DNA of 64,000 nucleotides from Clostridium sp. CS001 (GTDB lineage Bacteria > Bacillota > Clostridia > Clostridiales > Clostridiaceae): positions 1 through 64,000 of the forward strand of contig NZ_JAIZZN010000003.1 of NCBI RefSeq assembly GCF_020443565.1, written 5' to 3'. The first letter of the stretch is position 1. The number at the start of each line of letters is the position of its first letter. The notes below the pieces were generated by a model. That model was not told the DNA's origin. It ran no database searches and worked only from the letters and a program-made list of their open reading frames with translations. Shown here piece by piece: positions 6,988-15,040 of this stretch. Both the position numbers and the translations under genes were made by a program.

Positions 6988-7186
6988 ATTTATTCTTTAT
7001 TAATTTGCTTGGATGCACCCCCAAGACATTACTTATCTTTATTAGTAGATCTAATTTTATATCCCACTTCCCATTCTCGAGCTCACTTAAATAATTTCTA
7101 CTTATTCCTATCTTTTCAGCTAGGATCTGTTGTGTCATTTTCTTAGCCTGTCTAATTTCTTTTATCTTTAGTATGTACATGTCCAT
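6986..7186 (-). CDS. XRE-family (Cro/C1-type) helix-turn-helix regulator
   Basis: 66 residues, nearly all HTH_3 domain: LKIKEIRQAKKMTQQILAEK, then IGISRNYLSELENGKW and LDLLIKISNVLGVHPSKL. Helix 2-3 (MTQQILAEKIGISRNYLSEL) is the DNA-recognition unit. Such stand-alone domains control phage or toxin-antitoxin modules. It points away from the plus-strand regulator at 7305 and shares the intervening promoter region, consistent with a divergent control region. DNA target unknown. Confidence 0.85.
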   Translation of the reverse strand: MDMYILKIKEIRQAKKMTQQILAEKIGISRNYLSELENGKWDIKLDLLIKISNVLGVHPSKLIKNK

Positions 7187-7304
7187 ATTTTAATTATATA
7201 AGTCAGCAATATCAATGTACACAGGTAAGTAATGTAAGGTATTGTTACGTAGCAAGTCTTGTTTGCACCTTACGTTCTTTATATAATTTATCTGGGGTGA
7301 TGAT

Positions 7305-7457
7305 ATGCTAATACACAGGGTTAGGTTTGGTAGTTCTTTAATCAAGGAACTTGATGAAAAATTGAGGGAACTATCAAAACAAACAAGAATCCCAATATCA
7401 AGGCTAGTAGATGAAGCCATAGAAGACCTTTTAAAGAAACATTCTGCTGAAAAGTAG
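7305..7457 (+). CDS. ribbon-helix-helix (CopG/Arc-like) small protein
   Basis: 50 residues read from ATG 7305 after GGGGTGATG. The sequence has an N-terminal beta strand (IHRVRFGSSL), a helix KELDEKLRELSKQT, then IPISRLVDEAIEDLL, the typical RHH pattern with the P-x-S-x-L-x-x-x-A-I-x-x-L helix. Short RHH proteins are DNA-binding repressors of plasmids, phages and toxin-antitoxin loci. It is divergent from the XRE gene. No partner toxin gene follows directly. Confidence 0.7.
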   Translation: MLIHRVRFGSSLIKELDEKLRELSKQTRIPISRLVDEAIEDLLKKHSAEK

Positions 7458-7505
7458 GGTGTTTTGTTCTTTTTTGTAAGAATTTAGTGCTAAATTGTCG
7501 GAAGT

Positions 7506-7538
7506 GTCGAGGTGCTCGACGTTATTTGGCCTTATAAT
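7506..7538 (+). promoter_or_regulatory. inverted repeat next to a -10 box
   Basis: GTCGAG (7506-7511), GTG spacer and CTCGAC (7515-7520) form a perfect 15-bp inverted repeat; TATAAT follows at 7533-7538. The repeat occupies the place of the -35 region, so it may be an operator for the small genes that follow. The 7458-7664 stretch contains no convincing gene otherwise. Confidence 0.4.
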
Positions 7539-7664
7539 AGATAAGGAAAGTAAACAAATAAAAATAAAATTATAAAAATAAATTTTAAAACATACTGTTT
7601 TTTTAGAGATATTTACTTATTTATATATACATAGGGAATTTCCAAATATAGAAGTCACTCCTAT

Positions 7665-7841
7665 GTGATAGAAAGGAGAAAAGCAAATATTAAAAAATAT
7701 TGGTTGAGGTATATAAAACTTCAATACCAATTGTACTATTCATGTATAACTTCAAAAATGAGGGATAAATATCAAAATATTAACTGGAGCGAAATACGAA
7801 CTTATGTTCTTTGCATGAGAAAGGCAAAATGTTATCATTGA
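7665..7841 (+). CDS. possible small phage protein (58 aa, GTG start)
   Basis: An open frame from GTG 7665 to TGA 7841 encodes a basic, Tyr-rich peptide (KKYWLRYIKLQYQLYYS, then MRDKYQNINWSEIRTYVLCM). There is no good ribosome binding site for the GTG, and an internal ATG at 7758 would give 27 residues after TTCAAAAATG. Composition looks protein-like rather than random. I do not recognise a family and the call is weak. Confidence 0.25.
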   Translation: MIERRKANIKKYWLRYIKLQYQLYYSCITSKMRDKYQNINWSEIRTYVLCMRKAKCYH

Positions 7842-7896
7842 AATATTACTAATGCAACGGTGCATAACAAATAATCGACAAAGGGGGAATGTTGAA

Positions 7897-8085
7897 ATGA
7901 AAAGCACAGACAAAATCAACATAGAAAAGGCATGGGACTCAAAAGCGGAGGCACATAATAATATATTTGATTTCCTAGAAGCAAAGGGATTGAACAATGG
8001 AGAATTGTTAGAGTTTAAAGAGCTACTTAAAGAATGTTCATGCAGAGAAATTGAACTAAATTTATTATATGGAGAAATACAATAA
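7897..8085 (+). CDS. small acidic hypothetical protein (62 aa)
   Basis: The ATG at 7897 is chosen because GGGGGA (7881-7886) is close upstream. Sequence is soluble and helical: DKINIEKAWDSKAEAHNNIF, then FLEAKGLNNGELLEFKELLK, ending CSCREIELNLLYGEI. It looks like a small phage or island protein, being the last gene before the tandem GTGCACTTTTC repeat and tRNA-Leu. No family recognised. Confidence 0.5.
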   Translation: MKSTDKINIEKAWDSKAEAHNNIFDFLEAKGLNNGELLEFKELLKECSCREIELNLLYGEIQ

Positions 8086-8092
8086 AAGTTTT

Positions 8093-8114
8093 GTGCACTT
8101 TTCGTGCACTTTTC
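8093..8114. repeat. tandem 11-bp repeat, possible attachment-site core
   Basis: GTGCACTTTTC is repeated exactly twice head to tail (8093-8103 and 8104-8114), between the last island gene and the tRNA-Leu terminator. Its place at the end of the island makes it a candidate recombination core, but the partner site is not in this window. Confidence 0.3.
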
Positions 8115-8134
8115 TTGATTTTTGAGCATAAAAA

Positions 8135-8163
8135 AAGACTTTCAAGAAAACCTTGAAAGTCTT
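8135..8163 (-). terminator. terminator of tRNA-Leu(CAA)
   Basis: AAGACTTTCAAG (8135-8146) pairs with CTTGAAAGTCTT (8152-8163). On the minus strand the stem follows the tRNA and is followed by a T run. Confidence 0.85.
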
Positions 8164-8164
8164 A

Positions 8165-8251
8165 TGGTGCCGGAGGCGGGAATCGAACCCGCACGGTTGT
8201 TACACCTTCGGATTTTGAGTCCGACGCGTCTGCCAGTTCCACCACTTCGGC
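8165..8251 (-). tRNA. tRNA-Leu (anticodon CAA)
   Basis: Minus-strand class II tRNA of 87 nt with CCA encoded. Acceptor GCCGAAG pairs with the 3' strand, the D arm has TGGTGGAACTGGCAGACG, the anticodon loop reads ACTCAAAAT with CAA, a long variable arm follows, and the T arm is GGGTTCGATTCCC. It lies at the border between the island and core genes, as tRNA genes used as integration targets do. Confidence 0.95.
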
Positions 8252-8443
8252 ATGTCTGACAAAAACTAGTTTAACATATATTTATAAATAATGCAATAGG
8301 TATTGTTTACTTTACTAATGATTTTTTTATAGATAAAGAATTTACACTAAATATTAACCTTTAGGATAAGTTAAATTTAGAAATGCTACATTTGGTATTT
8401 ATTTTATGTGAACAATAAGAATAGTTAATCTTTCTATAAAGAA

Positions 8444-8473
8444 TTGAAAACACCATACAAAGTATAGTATTAT
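8444..8473 (+). promoter_or_regulatory. weak promoter candidate for glutaminase
   Basis: TTGAAA (8444-8449) and TATTAT (8468-8473) with an 18-base spacer, about 80 bases before the gene. The 8252-8555 intergenic stretch contains nothing else recognisable. Confidence 0.35.
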
Positions 8474-8555
8474 ATGAAGTACAAAGAAAAATGTTAATTT
8501 TAGAAAATAATATATAGTTACAACAGTGTTAAGTTGCTATAGTGAGGAGAACAAC

Positions 8556-9473
8556 ATGAAGATAATATTAGATACTATCATTGATAAAAATAGGTGCTGG
8601 ACGTCGGAGGGCAAGGTTGCATCTTATATACCAGAACTTTTCAAAGCAGATGCCCAGGCGCTTGGTGTGTGCATAAGCACTCTTGAAGGGGAAGAATTTT
8701 TTGCAGGAGATTATGAGATGAAATTCACAATACAAAGCATATCCAAAGTAATCACACTTATGCTGGCTATAATTGACAATGGCGTAGATTATGTATTTTC
8801 TAAAATAGGAATGGAGCCAACAGAGGCTGCGTTTAATTCAATAATAAGTTTAGAAAGCAATAATAACCAAAAACCCTTAAATCCAATGATAAATTCAGGA
8901 GCGATTGCAACAGTTTCTCTAGTTTTAGGAGATACTGCAGATGAAAAATTTAATAGGATATTAGACTTTACAAGAAAGATTACAGGTAATCCTGGTATTA
9001 ATATTAATGAAAGTGTTTACGCCTCTGAAAAGGCTACAGGGGATAGAAATAGATCATTAGCATATTTTATGAAGGGTACAGGGATTATAGAGGGTGATGT
9101 GGAAGAGGTCCTAGATGTATACTTTAGACAGTGTTCCATGGAGGTTAATTGTAGGGATATCTCAAGAATAGGAGCAATGCTTGCTAATTCGGGTGTTATA
9201 GTATCTAACAATGAAAGGGTCATATCAAGGGAAGCAGCTAGAATAATTAAAACTATAATGGTTACTTGTGGTATGTATGACGGTTCAGGTGATTTTGCAG
9301 TGCACATAGGAGTACCTGCAAAAAGTGGCGTGGGCGGAGGCATAATGGCAGCGGTTCCTAGAAGAATGGGTATTGGAGTAGTTGGACCGTCCTTAGATGA
9401 AAAGGGCAATAGCATTGCTGGAATAAAGGTTTTAGAGGAATTATCTAAGGAGCTAGATTTAAGCATATTTTAA
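8556..9473 (+). CDS. glsA: glutaminase
   Basis: Hydrolyses glutamine to glutamate and ammonia. Full-length (305 residues) serine-dependent glutaminase of the beta-lactamase-like fold. The catalytic S-x-x-K is in FTIQSISKVITL; NPMINSGAIA, the ENxxL-like region and AKSGVGGGIMAAVP near the C-terminus are typical. The ATG at 8556 is preferred over upstream TTG 8526 because GAGGAG precedes it and the protein then starts where family members do. Monocistronic between the island tRNA and polA. Confidence 0.93.
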   Translation: MKIILDTIIDKNRCWTSEGKVASYIPELFKADAQALGVCISTLEGEEFFAGDYEMKFTIQSISKVITLMLAIIDNGVDYVFSKIGMEPTEAAFNSIISLESNNNQKPLNPMINSGAIATVSLVLGDTADEKFNRILDFTRKITGNPGININESVYASEKATGDRNRSLAYFMKGTGIIEGDVEEVLDVYFRQCSMEVNCRDISRIGAMLANSGVIVSNNERVISREAARIIKTIMVTCGMYDGSGDFAVHIGVPAKSGVGGGIMAAVPRRMGIGVVGPSLDEKGNSIAGIKVLEELSKELDLSIF

Positions 9474-9503
9474 AATAAAACATAGTAGAAAGAAGGGGTC
9501 ACC

Positions 9504-12119
9504 ATGTCTAAGGAAAGATTATTAATTTTAGATGGGCATAGCCTTATGTATAGAGCGTTTTATGCATTGCCAGCCCTAACAAATTCAGATGGAATATATA
9601 CTAATGCGGTTTACGGCTTTACAAGTATGCTTTTAAAGATGAAAGAGGAGTTTGCACCAGATTATATTGTTACTACCTTTGACAGGAAGGCACCTACTTT
9701 TCGTCATGAAGATTACAAAGATTACAAAGCAGGTAGAAAAAAGATGCCTGATGAACTTATAGGGCAGTTTTCTCTAGTTAGAGAACTGTTAGAGAAGATG
9801 GCTATAGATATTTTTGAATTAGATGGCTTTGAAGCAGATGACTTAATAGGGACACTATCTGTATTTGCAGAAAATCAAGGCATAGAAGTTTTTATAGTAA
9901 CAGGCGATAGAGATGCACTTCAACTTGCCACGGATAATGTTAAAGTTGTAATAAACAAAAAAGGAATGTCAGAAAAGGAAATATATGATAGGAATCGAAT
10001 AATAGAAGAAATGGGAGTAACGCCTACTGAATTTATAGATGTAAAAGGCTTAATGGGGGACGCCTCAGATAATATCCCCGGTGTGCCAGGTATTGGTGAA
10101 AAAACTGCTTATAAGCTTATTAAAGAGTATAAGAGTATAGAAAATCTTCTTATGAATATCGATAAGGTTAGCGGTAAAAAACTTGTTGAGAACTTAATGA
10201 CTTACAGTGAACAGGCTATTTTTAGTAAAAAATTAGCTACAATTATTACCAGCGTACCTATGGAAATAGATTTAAATTCAATTAAATCAAAAGAAAAGTA
10301 CGATGTACGTGCTGTAAAGGATTTATTCTATAGATTACAATTTAAATCTTTAATAAGCAAAATACCAGATGAAAAGGAAGCTATTGAGGAAGTGTTTTCT
10401 GCTGAGTTTACAGTAATAGATAACCTACTAGCATTACAGGAAATAATTGTTGAAATAAAAGACACTATTTATATTATTTTTGATATTGCAAATGCAAGTA
10501 TATTTTCTAAAATCACTTTGAATAACATATACCTTAACTATATGGGAAAAAATTATTTAATTAAGGTTGCTGAGTTATTTACTGAAGATAAAGAAAAAAC
10601 TATAAATTACTTAAAAACACTGCTGGAAAATAACAACATTAAAAAGGTAAGCCACTCTATAAAGAATGCTTATACTGCTCTTAGTAAGTATGGTATTAAG
10701 CTACAAGGGGTTAAATTTGACATAGAGCTTGCGGCCTATTTGCTTGATTCAGCTCAAAATGAGTACAGTCTGCAAACACTTATAGAGACTAATCTTAGAA
10801 CTAGTATCTCTGGTGATGATAATGAAAAGGAAATTAATAAAGTATCGTTATTAAAAGAGCTTTATGAAAACCTAGAAAAGAAGATTGAAGAGTATAACAT
10901 GGGGGAACTTTTATATAAGGTGGAGCAGCCCTTAACAGAGGCTATATCATATATGGAGGCGGAAGGATTTAACATAGACAAGGATATGTTAACTGAACTT
11001 TCTAAGAAATTTGCTCTCGAAATAAGTGAAATGGAAAGTACTATTTATGCTTTATCCGGAGAAGAATTTAATATAAAATCACCAAAGCAATTAGGTAAAA
11101 TATTATTTGAAAAGTTAGATTTACCTGTTATAAAGAAAACAAAGACAGGATATTCAACTAATGCAGAGGTTTTAGAGGCGCTAAATGATAAACACCCTAT
11201 TATCACTGAAATTACACGATATAGACAGCTAACAAAGATATTTTCTACCTACATTGAAGGACTTAAGGCAGTTATTGATACTGATGGTAGAATACATTCT
11301 AGTTTTACTCAAACAGTTACAACTACAGGAAGATTATCAAGTACAGAGCCTAACTTGCAGAACATTCCCATAAAATATGAAATGGGTAGAGCTATAAGAA
11401 AAGTATTTATTCCACACAATGAAGAGTGTGTTATTTTATCTGCGGATTATTCACAAATAGAACTTAGAGTACTCGCTCATATATCACAAGATGAAAATCT
11501 AATTGATGCTTTTATTAAACATAGTGATATTCATACAAGAACCGCATCAGAGGTATTTAATGTGCCTATTGAAGAAGTTACGAAGCTTATGAGAAGTAAC
11601 GCCAAGGCTGTAAATTTTGGTATAGTATATGGTATTGGAGAATTTAGTTTAGCAAAGGATATAAATGTATCTAGAAGTGAAGCTAAAACATATATAGAAG
11701 CTTATTTTGCAAGATACCCAAAGGTTAAAAAATACATGGAAGATATAGTGGTGGAAGCTGAAAAAAATAGTAGTGTTACTACAATATTAAATAGAAGAAG
11801 ATTTATTCACGAAATAAACTCTTCAAATAAAATTGTGCAGTCCTTTGGAAAGCGCTTAGCCATGAATACACCTATCCAAGGAAGTGCGGCTGATATTATT
11901 AAACTAGCTATGGTGAACGTGTTTGATAAATTAAAAGAAAAGGGATTAAAAAGTACATTAATACTTCAAGTTCATGATGAACTAATATTAAATGTATATA
12001 AAGATGAGATTGATGCAGTTCAGAATTTAGTTAAAGACCAGATGGAAAATGTTATTAAGCTTTTAGTTCCTTTAGAAGTGGAAATAAGCATTGGTGAAAC
12101 TTGGTATGAGGCTAAGTAA
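9504..12119 (+). CDS. polA: DNA polymerase I
   Basis: Repair and Okazaki-fragment polymerase, 871 residues. The 5'-3' exonuclease domain is at the N-terminus (LLILDGHSLMYRAFYALP, VTGDRDALQL, GLMGDASDNIPGVPGIG). The polymerase domain shows motif A (SADYSQIELRVLAH), motif B (RSNAKAVNFGIVYG) and motif C (LQVHDELIL). The middle 3'-5' exonuclease domain has lost its acidic metal ligands (IIFDIANAS where D-x-E is expected), so proofreading is absent, as in other Gram-positive and Taq-type enzymes. The stop overlaps the coaE start (TAATG). Confidence 0.97.
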   Translation: MSKERLLILDGHSLMYRAFYALPALTNSDGIYTNAVYGFTSMLLKMKEEFAPDYIVTTFDRKAPTFRHEDYKDYKAGRKKMPDELIGQFSLVRELLEKMAIDIFELDGFEADDLIGTLSVFAENQGIEVFIVTGDRDALQLATDNVKVVINKKGMSEKEIYDRNRIIEEMGVTPTEFIDVKGLMGDASDNIPGVPGIGEKTAYKLIKEYKSIENLLMNIDKVSGKKLVENLMTYSEQAIFSKKLATIITSVPMEIDLNSIKSKEKYDVRAVKDLFYRLQFKSLISKIPDEKEAIEEVFSAEFTVIDNLLALQEIIVEIKDTIYIIFDIANASIFSKITLNNIYLNYMGKNYLIKVAELFTEDKEKTINYLKTLLENNNIKKVSHSIKNAYTALSKYGIKLQGVKFDIELAAYLLDSAQNEYSLQTLIETNLRTSISGDDNEKEINKVSLLKELYENLEKKIEEYNMGELLYKVEQPLTEAISYMEAEGFNIDKDMLTELSKKFALEISEMESTIYALSGEEFNIKSPKQLGKILFEKLDLPVIKKTKTGYSTNAEVLEALNDKHPIITEITRYRQLTKIFSTYIEGLKAVIDTDGRIHSSFTQTVTTTGRLSSTEPNLQNIPIKYEMGRAIRKVFIPHNEECVILSADYSQIELRVLAHISQDENLIDAFIKHSDIHTRTASEVFNVPIEEVTKLMRSNAKAVNFGIVYGIGEFSLAKDINVSRSEAKTYIEAYFARYPKVKKYMEDIVVEAEKNSSVTTILNRRRFIHEINSSNKIVQSFGKRLAMNTPIQGSAADIIKLAMVNVFDKLKEKGLKSTLILQVHDELILNVYKDEIDAVQNLVKDQMENVIKLLVPLEVEISIGETWYEAK

Positions 12120-12733
12120 TGAAAATGCTAAAGGTTGGTATAACAGGTGGTATAGGTAGTGGAAAGAGCACTGTAACTAATATGCTAAGGGGTAAAAAGT
12201 TTCCCATTGTTGATGCAGATATTGTAGCTAGAGAGATATTTGTAATATACCCTGAGGTTCTTCGTCAAATTAAAGAGGAATTCGGAAATGAATTTTTTGA
12301 CGAACAAGGTAATATAAAAAGGAAAGAACTTGGAAAATATATTTTTAGGAATGATTTGAGCAGAAAGAAGCTTGAAGATATTACAGTGCCTTTTATAATA
12401 AAAGAAATAAACAGCAAAATAAAAACATATGAAGAAGCTAATTGCAAGTTATGCTTTGTAGATGCACCTACTTTAATAGAGAATAATCTACATACTAGTA
12501 TGGATGCAGTTATATTAGTTTGGGTAGACAGTGACACTCAAGTTCAAAGAGTTATGCTTCGTGATTCCATGAATTTAGATGAAACCATGGATAGAATAAG
12601 AGCTCAAATGCCTCTTCTGGAAAAGAAAAGATTTGCAGATTTTATTATTGATAATGGAGGAAGCATTGAAGATACTAAGTTGCAGTTAGATTCAATTATT
12701 ACGGAGCTAGAAAGGTTAAAAGTGGAGAAATGA
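12119..12733 (+). CDS. coaE: dephospho-CoA kinase
   Basis: Last step of coenzyme A synthesis: phosphorylates the 3' hydroxyl of dephospho-CoA with ATP. The P-loop VGITGGIGSGKST is at residues 6-18, followed by DADIVAREI and, in the second half, FVDAPTLIENNL and RMRDSMNLDE-like LID region (MLRDSMNLDETMDRIRAQ). 204 residues, normal length. It overlaps polA by one base and the lytic transglycosylase gene by four, an arrangement (polA-coaE-slt) common in clostridia. Confidence 0.95.
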   Translation: MKMLKVGITGGIGSGKSTVTNMLRGKKFPIVDADIVAREIFVIYPEVLRQIKEEFGNEFFDEQGNIKRKELGKYIFRNDLSRKKLEDITVPFIIKEINSKIKTYEEANCKLCFVDAPTLIENNLHTSMDAVILVWVDSDTQVQRVMLRDSMNLDETMDRIRAQMPLLEKKRFADFIIDNGGSIEDTKLQLDSIITELERLKVEK

Positions 12734-13299
12734 AAATTAAAAAAATAATAAAATTTATAATTTTTACTTTCTTGATTATCATATTGATTAATTTAAAAAG
12801 TATTTTTAAAAGCTTTTATCCAATAAAATATGAAAATCAAATAGTTAAGTATTCGCAGAGATATAACGTAGACCCGTTTTTAGTTGCAGCTGTGATTAGA
12901 ACAGAAAGTAATTTTAATGAAAGGGCTATTTCCCATAGGGGTGCCTATGGGCTTATGCAGATAATGCCTGATACAGCATTGTGGATTGCTGAAAATATGC
13001 AATTACCGAATTTTAAAATGGAAGCATTATATAATACTGAAGTTAATATTGCTATGGGATGTTGGTATATAGATAATTTAAATAGTGAATTTAACGGAGA
13101 TGTAGATTTGGTACTGGCAGCTTATAATGGTGGTCGTGGAAATGTTCAAAAGTGGCTTAAAAATAAAGAATACTCTAGTGATGGTAAAAGCTTATATGCA
13201 ATACCCTTTGAAGAAACAGATAAGTATGTAAAAAAGGTAAATACAAATTATAATATTTACTTTAAATTATATGGTGATGAACTAAATAATAGCAAATAA
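12730..13299 (+). CDS. membrane-anchored lytic transglycosylase (SLT domain)
   Basis: Cleaves peptidoglycan glycan strands to anhydro-muropeptides. A single N-terminal membrane anchor (IIKFIIFTFLIIILINL) is followed by a compact SLT domain: AVIRTESNFN with the catalytic Glu, AYGLMQIMPDTA and LAAYNGGRGNVQKWL. 189 residues, the size of the Slt35/YjbJ-like single-domain enzymes. Translationally coupled to coaE by a 4-base overlap. Acts outside the membrane in wall remodelling. Confidence 0.92.
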   Translation: MKIKKIIKFIIFTFLIIILINLKSIFKSFYPIKYENQIVKYSQRYNVDPFLVAAVIRTESNFNERAISHRGAYGLMQIMPDTALWIAENMQLPNFKMEALYNTEVNIAMGCWYIDNLNSEFNGDVDLVLAAYNGGRGNVQKWLKNKEYSSDGKSLYAIPFEETDKYVKKVNTNYNIYFKLYGDELNNSK

Positions 13300-13305
13300 A
13301 AATTA

Positions 13306-13335
13306 TTGACAATTTATATTAAGCTAATATATAAT
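13306..13335 (+). promoter_or_regulatory. promoter of tRNA-Leu(AAG)
   Basis: Consensus TTGACA (13306-13311) and TATAAT (13330-13335) with an 18-base spacer, 70 bases upstream of the tRNA. Confidence 0.75.
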
Positions 13336-13405
13336 AAATCTTGTAGTCATAAGGGATAAACACCTATGTGACTATAAGATTATATCCCTTATAAAACAAA
13401 ATTTT

Positions 13406-13487
13406 GCGATAGTGGCGGAATGGCAGACGCGCACGTTTAAGGGGCGTGTGGGAGACCGTACGGGTTCAAGTCCCGTCTGTCGCACCA
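13406..13487 (+). tRNA. tRNA-Leu (anticodon AAG)
   Basis: 82-nt class II tRNA with encoded CCA. Acceptor GCGATAG pairs with CTGTCGC; D arm GCG...CGC; anticodon stem CACGT/GCGTG with loop TTAAGGG, which places AAG at positions 34-36; T arm ACGGG/CCCGT with TTCAAGT. A34 would need deamination to inosine to read CUC efficiently; tRNA A34 is normally limited to Arg(ACG) in bacteria, so this is of some interest. Confidence 0.93.
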
Positions 13488-13495
13488 AGAAAATG

Positions 13496-13524
13496 AAGAA
13501 AGGCAAAATGTCTTTCTTTTTTTT
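13496..13524 (+). terminator. terminator of tRNA-Leu(AAG)
   Basis: AAGAAAG (13496-13502) pairs with CTTTCTT (13512-13518), followed by eight or more T. Confidence 0.7.
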
Positions 13525-13589
13525 ATTAACATTTATGAAAAACCTATATAATATTAATGCTAAATTATAGTTTAACAGGGGGAATAGAT

Positions 13590-14123
13590 ATGGAAAATAA
13601 TAAATTATCAAAAGCAACTTTTGCAGGTGGATGTTTTTGGTGCATGGTTGATTGTTTTTATCTTCTTGAAGGAGTTATAGAAGTAAAGGTAGGCTATGCA
13701 GGTGGAAATACCGATAATCCCACTTATGAACAAGTTAAATCACAACTTACGGGCCATTATGAAGTAGCTCAGGTTATATATGATGAGGAAATAACAAAAT
13801 ATGAAGAGCTTCTTGAAATGTATTGGAGGCAGATAAACCCTACAGATGATCAAGGGCAGTTTCAAGACAAGGGAGATTCATATAGGACTGCAATCTTTTA
13901 TGAAGATGAAAGACAAAGAAATCTTGCAGAAGTGTCTAAGAATGAATTAGAACAATCGGGAAAATATAAAAAGGCTATTGTTACAAAAATATTGCCACTT
14001 ACAAATTTTTATTTAGCAGAGGAATATCATCAAGACTTTTCAACTAAAAATACTAAGGAGTATAAAGAAGATAGAGCAAAATCGGGAAGAGATGAATTTT
14101 TAAAAGAAATATGGAAAAACTAA
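13590..14123 (+). CDS. msrA: peptide-methionine (S)-S-oxide reductase
   Basis: Reduces the S epimer of methionine sulfoxide in proteins and free Met. The catalytic motif GGCFWC is at residues about 13-18, followed by VKVGYAGG, a conserved HYEVAQVIYD, and the FYLAEEYHQDF block. 177 residues from the ATG at 13590, chosen because GGGGGAATAG precedes it; the frame extends upstream without a ribosome binding site. Single-domain enzyme without MsrB fusion. It stands alone behind tRNA-Leu. Confidence 0.95.
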   Translation: MENNKLSKATFAGGCFWCMVDCFYLLEGVIEVKVGYAGGNTDNPTYEQVKSQLTGHYEVAQVIYDEEITKYEELLEMYWRQINPTDDQGQFQDKGDSYRTAIFYEDERQRNLAEVSKNELEQSGKYKKAIVTKILPLTNFYLAEEYHQDFSTKNTKEYKEDRAKSGRDEFLKEIWKN

Positions 14124-14144
14124 CATCTGAAAGAGGTGTTGTTT

Positions 14145-14273
14145 ATGAAAGATAGAGAAAAAAATTTGGATATAAAACACAAGAAATCTTATGAAAAAGA
14201 AAGTAAAGAGAGTAATCCTGTTACTATTAATGGTGATAGTAACATGCGAAAACCTGTAAGAGGACTAAAGTAG
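14145..14273 (+). CDS. small basic hypothetical protein (42 aa)
   Basis: ATG at 14145 after AGAGGTG. The peptide is highly charged (MKDREKNLDIKHKKSYEKES) with a C-terminal RKPVRGLK and no hydrophobic segment. Small charged proteins of this kind are common in clostridia; I cannot name the family with confidence. It is 21 bases after msrA and ends before a strong terminator, so it is probably co-transcribed with msrA. Confidence 0.55.
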   Translation: MKDREKNLDIKHKKSYEKESKESNPVTINGDSNMRKPVRGLK

Positions 14274-14282
14274 ATGAAAAAT

Positions 14283-14314
14283 AAAGGGGTGTAATTATAC
14301 CCCTTTATTTTTTT
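14283..14314 (+). terminator. terminator of the msrA unit
   Basis: AAAGGGGT pairs with ACCCCTTT around GTAATTAT, followed by ATTTTTTT. Confidence 0.85.
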
Positions 14315-14418
14315 GCCAGTTATATTATTTTTTTATAACTACTAAAAGTTAGTATCAAAACACCTAGTCTAGCATAAATTGTTAATGTGTTAATAATATG
14401 GTAGATAGGAGGATAATT

Positions 14419-14964
14419 ATGAAGCCAGATAATAGGAGCATTGAAGAAATAGACATGATTGAAGAAACAGACGCGCTTGAAGAATATGAAATGATTCCGC
14501 TAGATCCTAGGATGTATGGATATGAACAAAGAAATATGACTAAAGATTATGATTTTACCCCCGGCATAGAGAAAACAACAGGGTATATGAATAATGCAAA
14601 CTTAGGTATGGAGATGTATCCAAGTATGGAGATGTACCCAAATATTAATAGGTGTCCATATATGGGTATAAATCAAAACATGGAAATGAACCGAGATATG
14701 CAGGTAAATCCAAGTATAGAAACTAGCCTAAATTTTGGAGCACCACCAAATATGGATACAGATATAGGAGAATTTAAAGATGAATATAATGATCCTAATA
14801 GAATTGATGAAACCTGCAATGATGTTGATTCTATTGTAAGAAAAATGGAAAGATATAACCCCTCAGTATTTAGACTTTTAAATAGATGTCGTATGCCTTA
14901 CACAGAGGCAAATGATGTAGTAAGAAGAATTGTTAGATTAACACTTATGTATAGCGAGGAGTAA
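14419..14964 (+). CDS. Met-rich acidic hypothetical protein
   Basis: 181 residues from the ATG at 14419 (GGAGG upstream). The N-terminal half is very acidic (SIEEIDMIEETDALEEYEM); the middle has repeats of the type MEMYPSMEMYPN and MEMNRDMQVNPS, rich in Met, Asn, Pro and Tyr; the C-terminal 45 residues form a compact positively charged part (MERYNPSVFRLLNRCRMPY, VVRRIVRLTLMY). The layout, a low-complexity Met/Tyr tract with a small folded tail, resembles spore-coat-like or surface-assembly proteins, but this is only an impression. No signal peptide. Confidence 0.5.
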   Translation: MKPDNRSIEEIDMIEETDALEEYEMIPLDPRMYGYEQRNMTKDYDFTPGIEKTTGYMNNANLGMEMYPSMEMYPNINRCPYMGINQNMEMNRDMQVNPSIETSLNFGAPPNMDTDIGEFKDEYNDPNRIDETCNDVDSIVRKMERYNPSVFRLLNRCRMPYTEANDVVRRIVRLTLMYSEE

Positions 14965-15005
14965 AGATAGTCTAAACTTAACATAAAATATAAAATTATT
15001 ATTTT

Positions 15006-15040
15006 GCAACACTATAAAAGCTTATAGGGTTGCTTTTTTT
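15006..15040 (+). terminator. terminator after the Met-rich protein gene
   Basis: GCAAC-A-CTATAA pairs with TTATAG-G-GTTGC around AAGC, followed by TTTTTTT. Confidence 0.8.

Noticed and set aside
9017-9466. 149-codon minus-strand frame inside glutaminase
   Set aside because: It mirrors the codon structure of glsA; the plus-strand gene is certain.
9504-12119. Loss of the 3'-5' exonuclease metal ligands in DNA polymerase I as an anomaly
   Set aside because: Known and common in Gram-positive and thermophile PolA.
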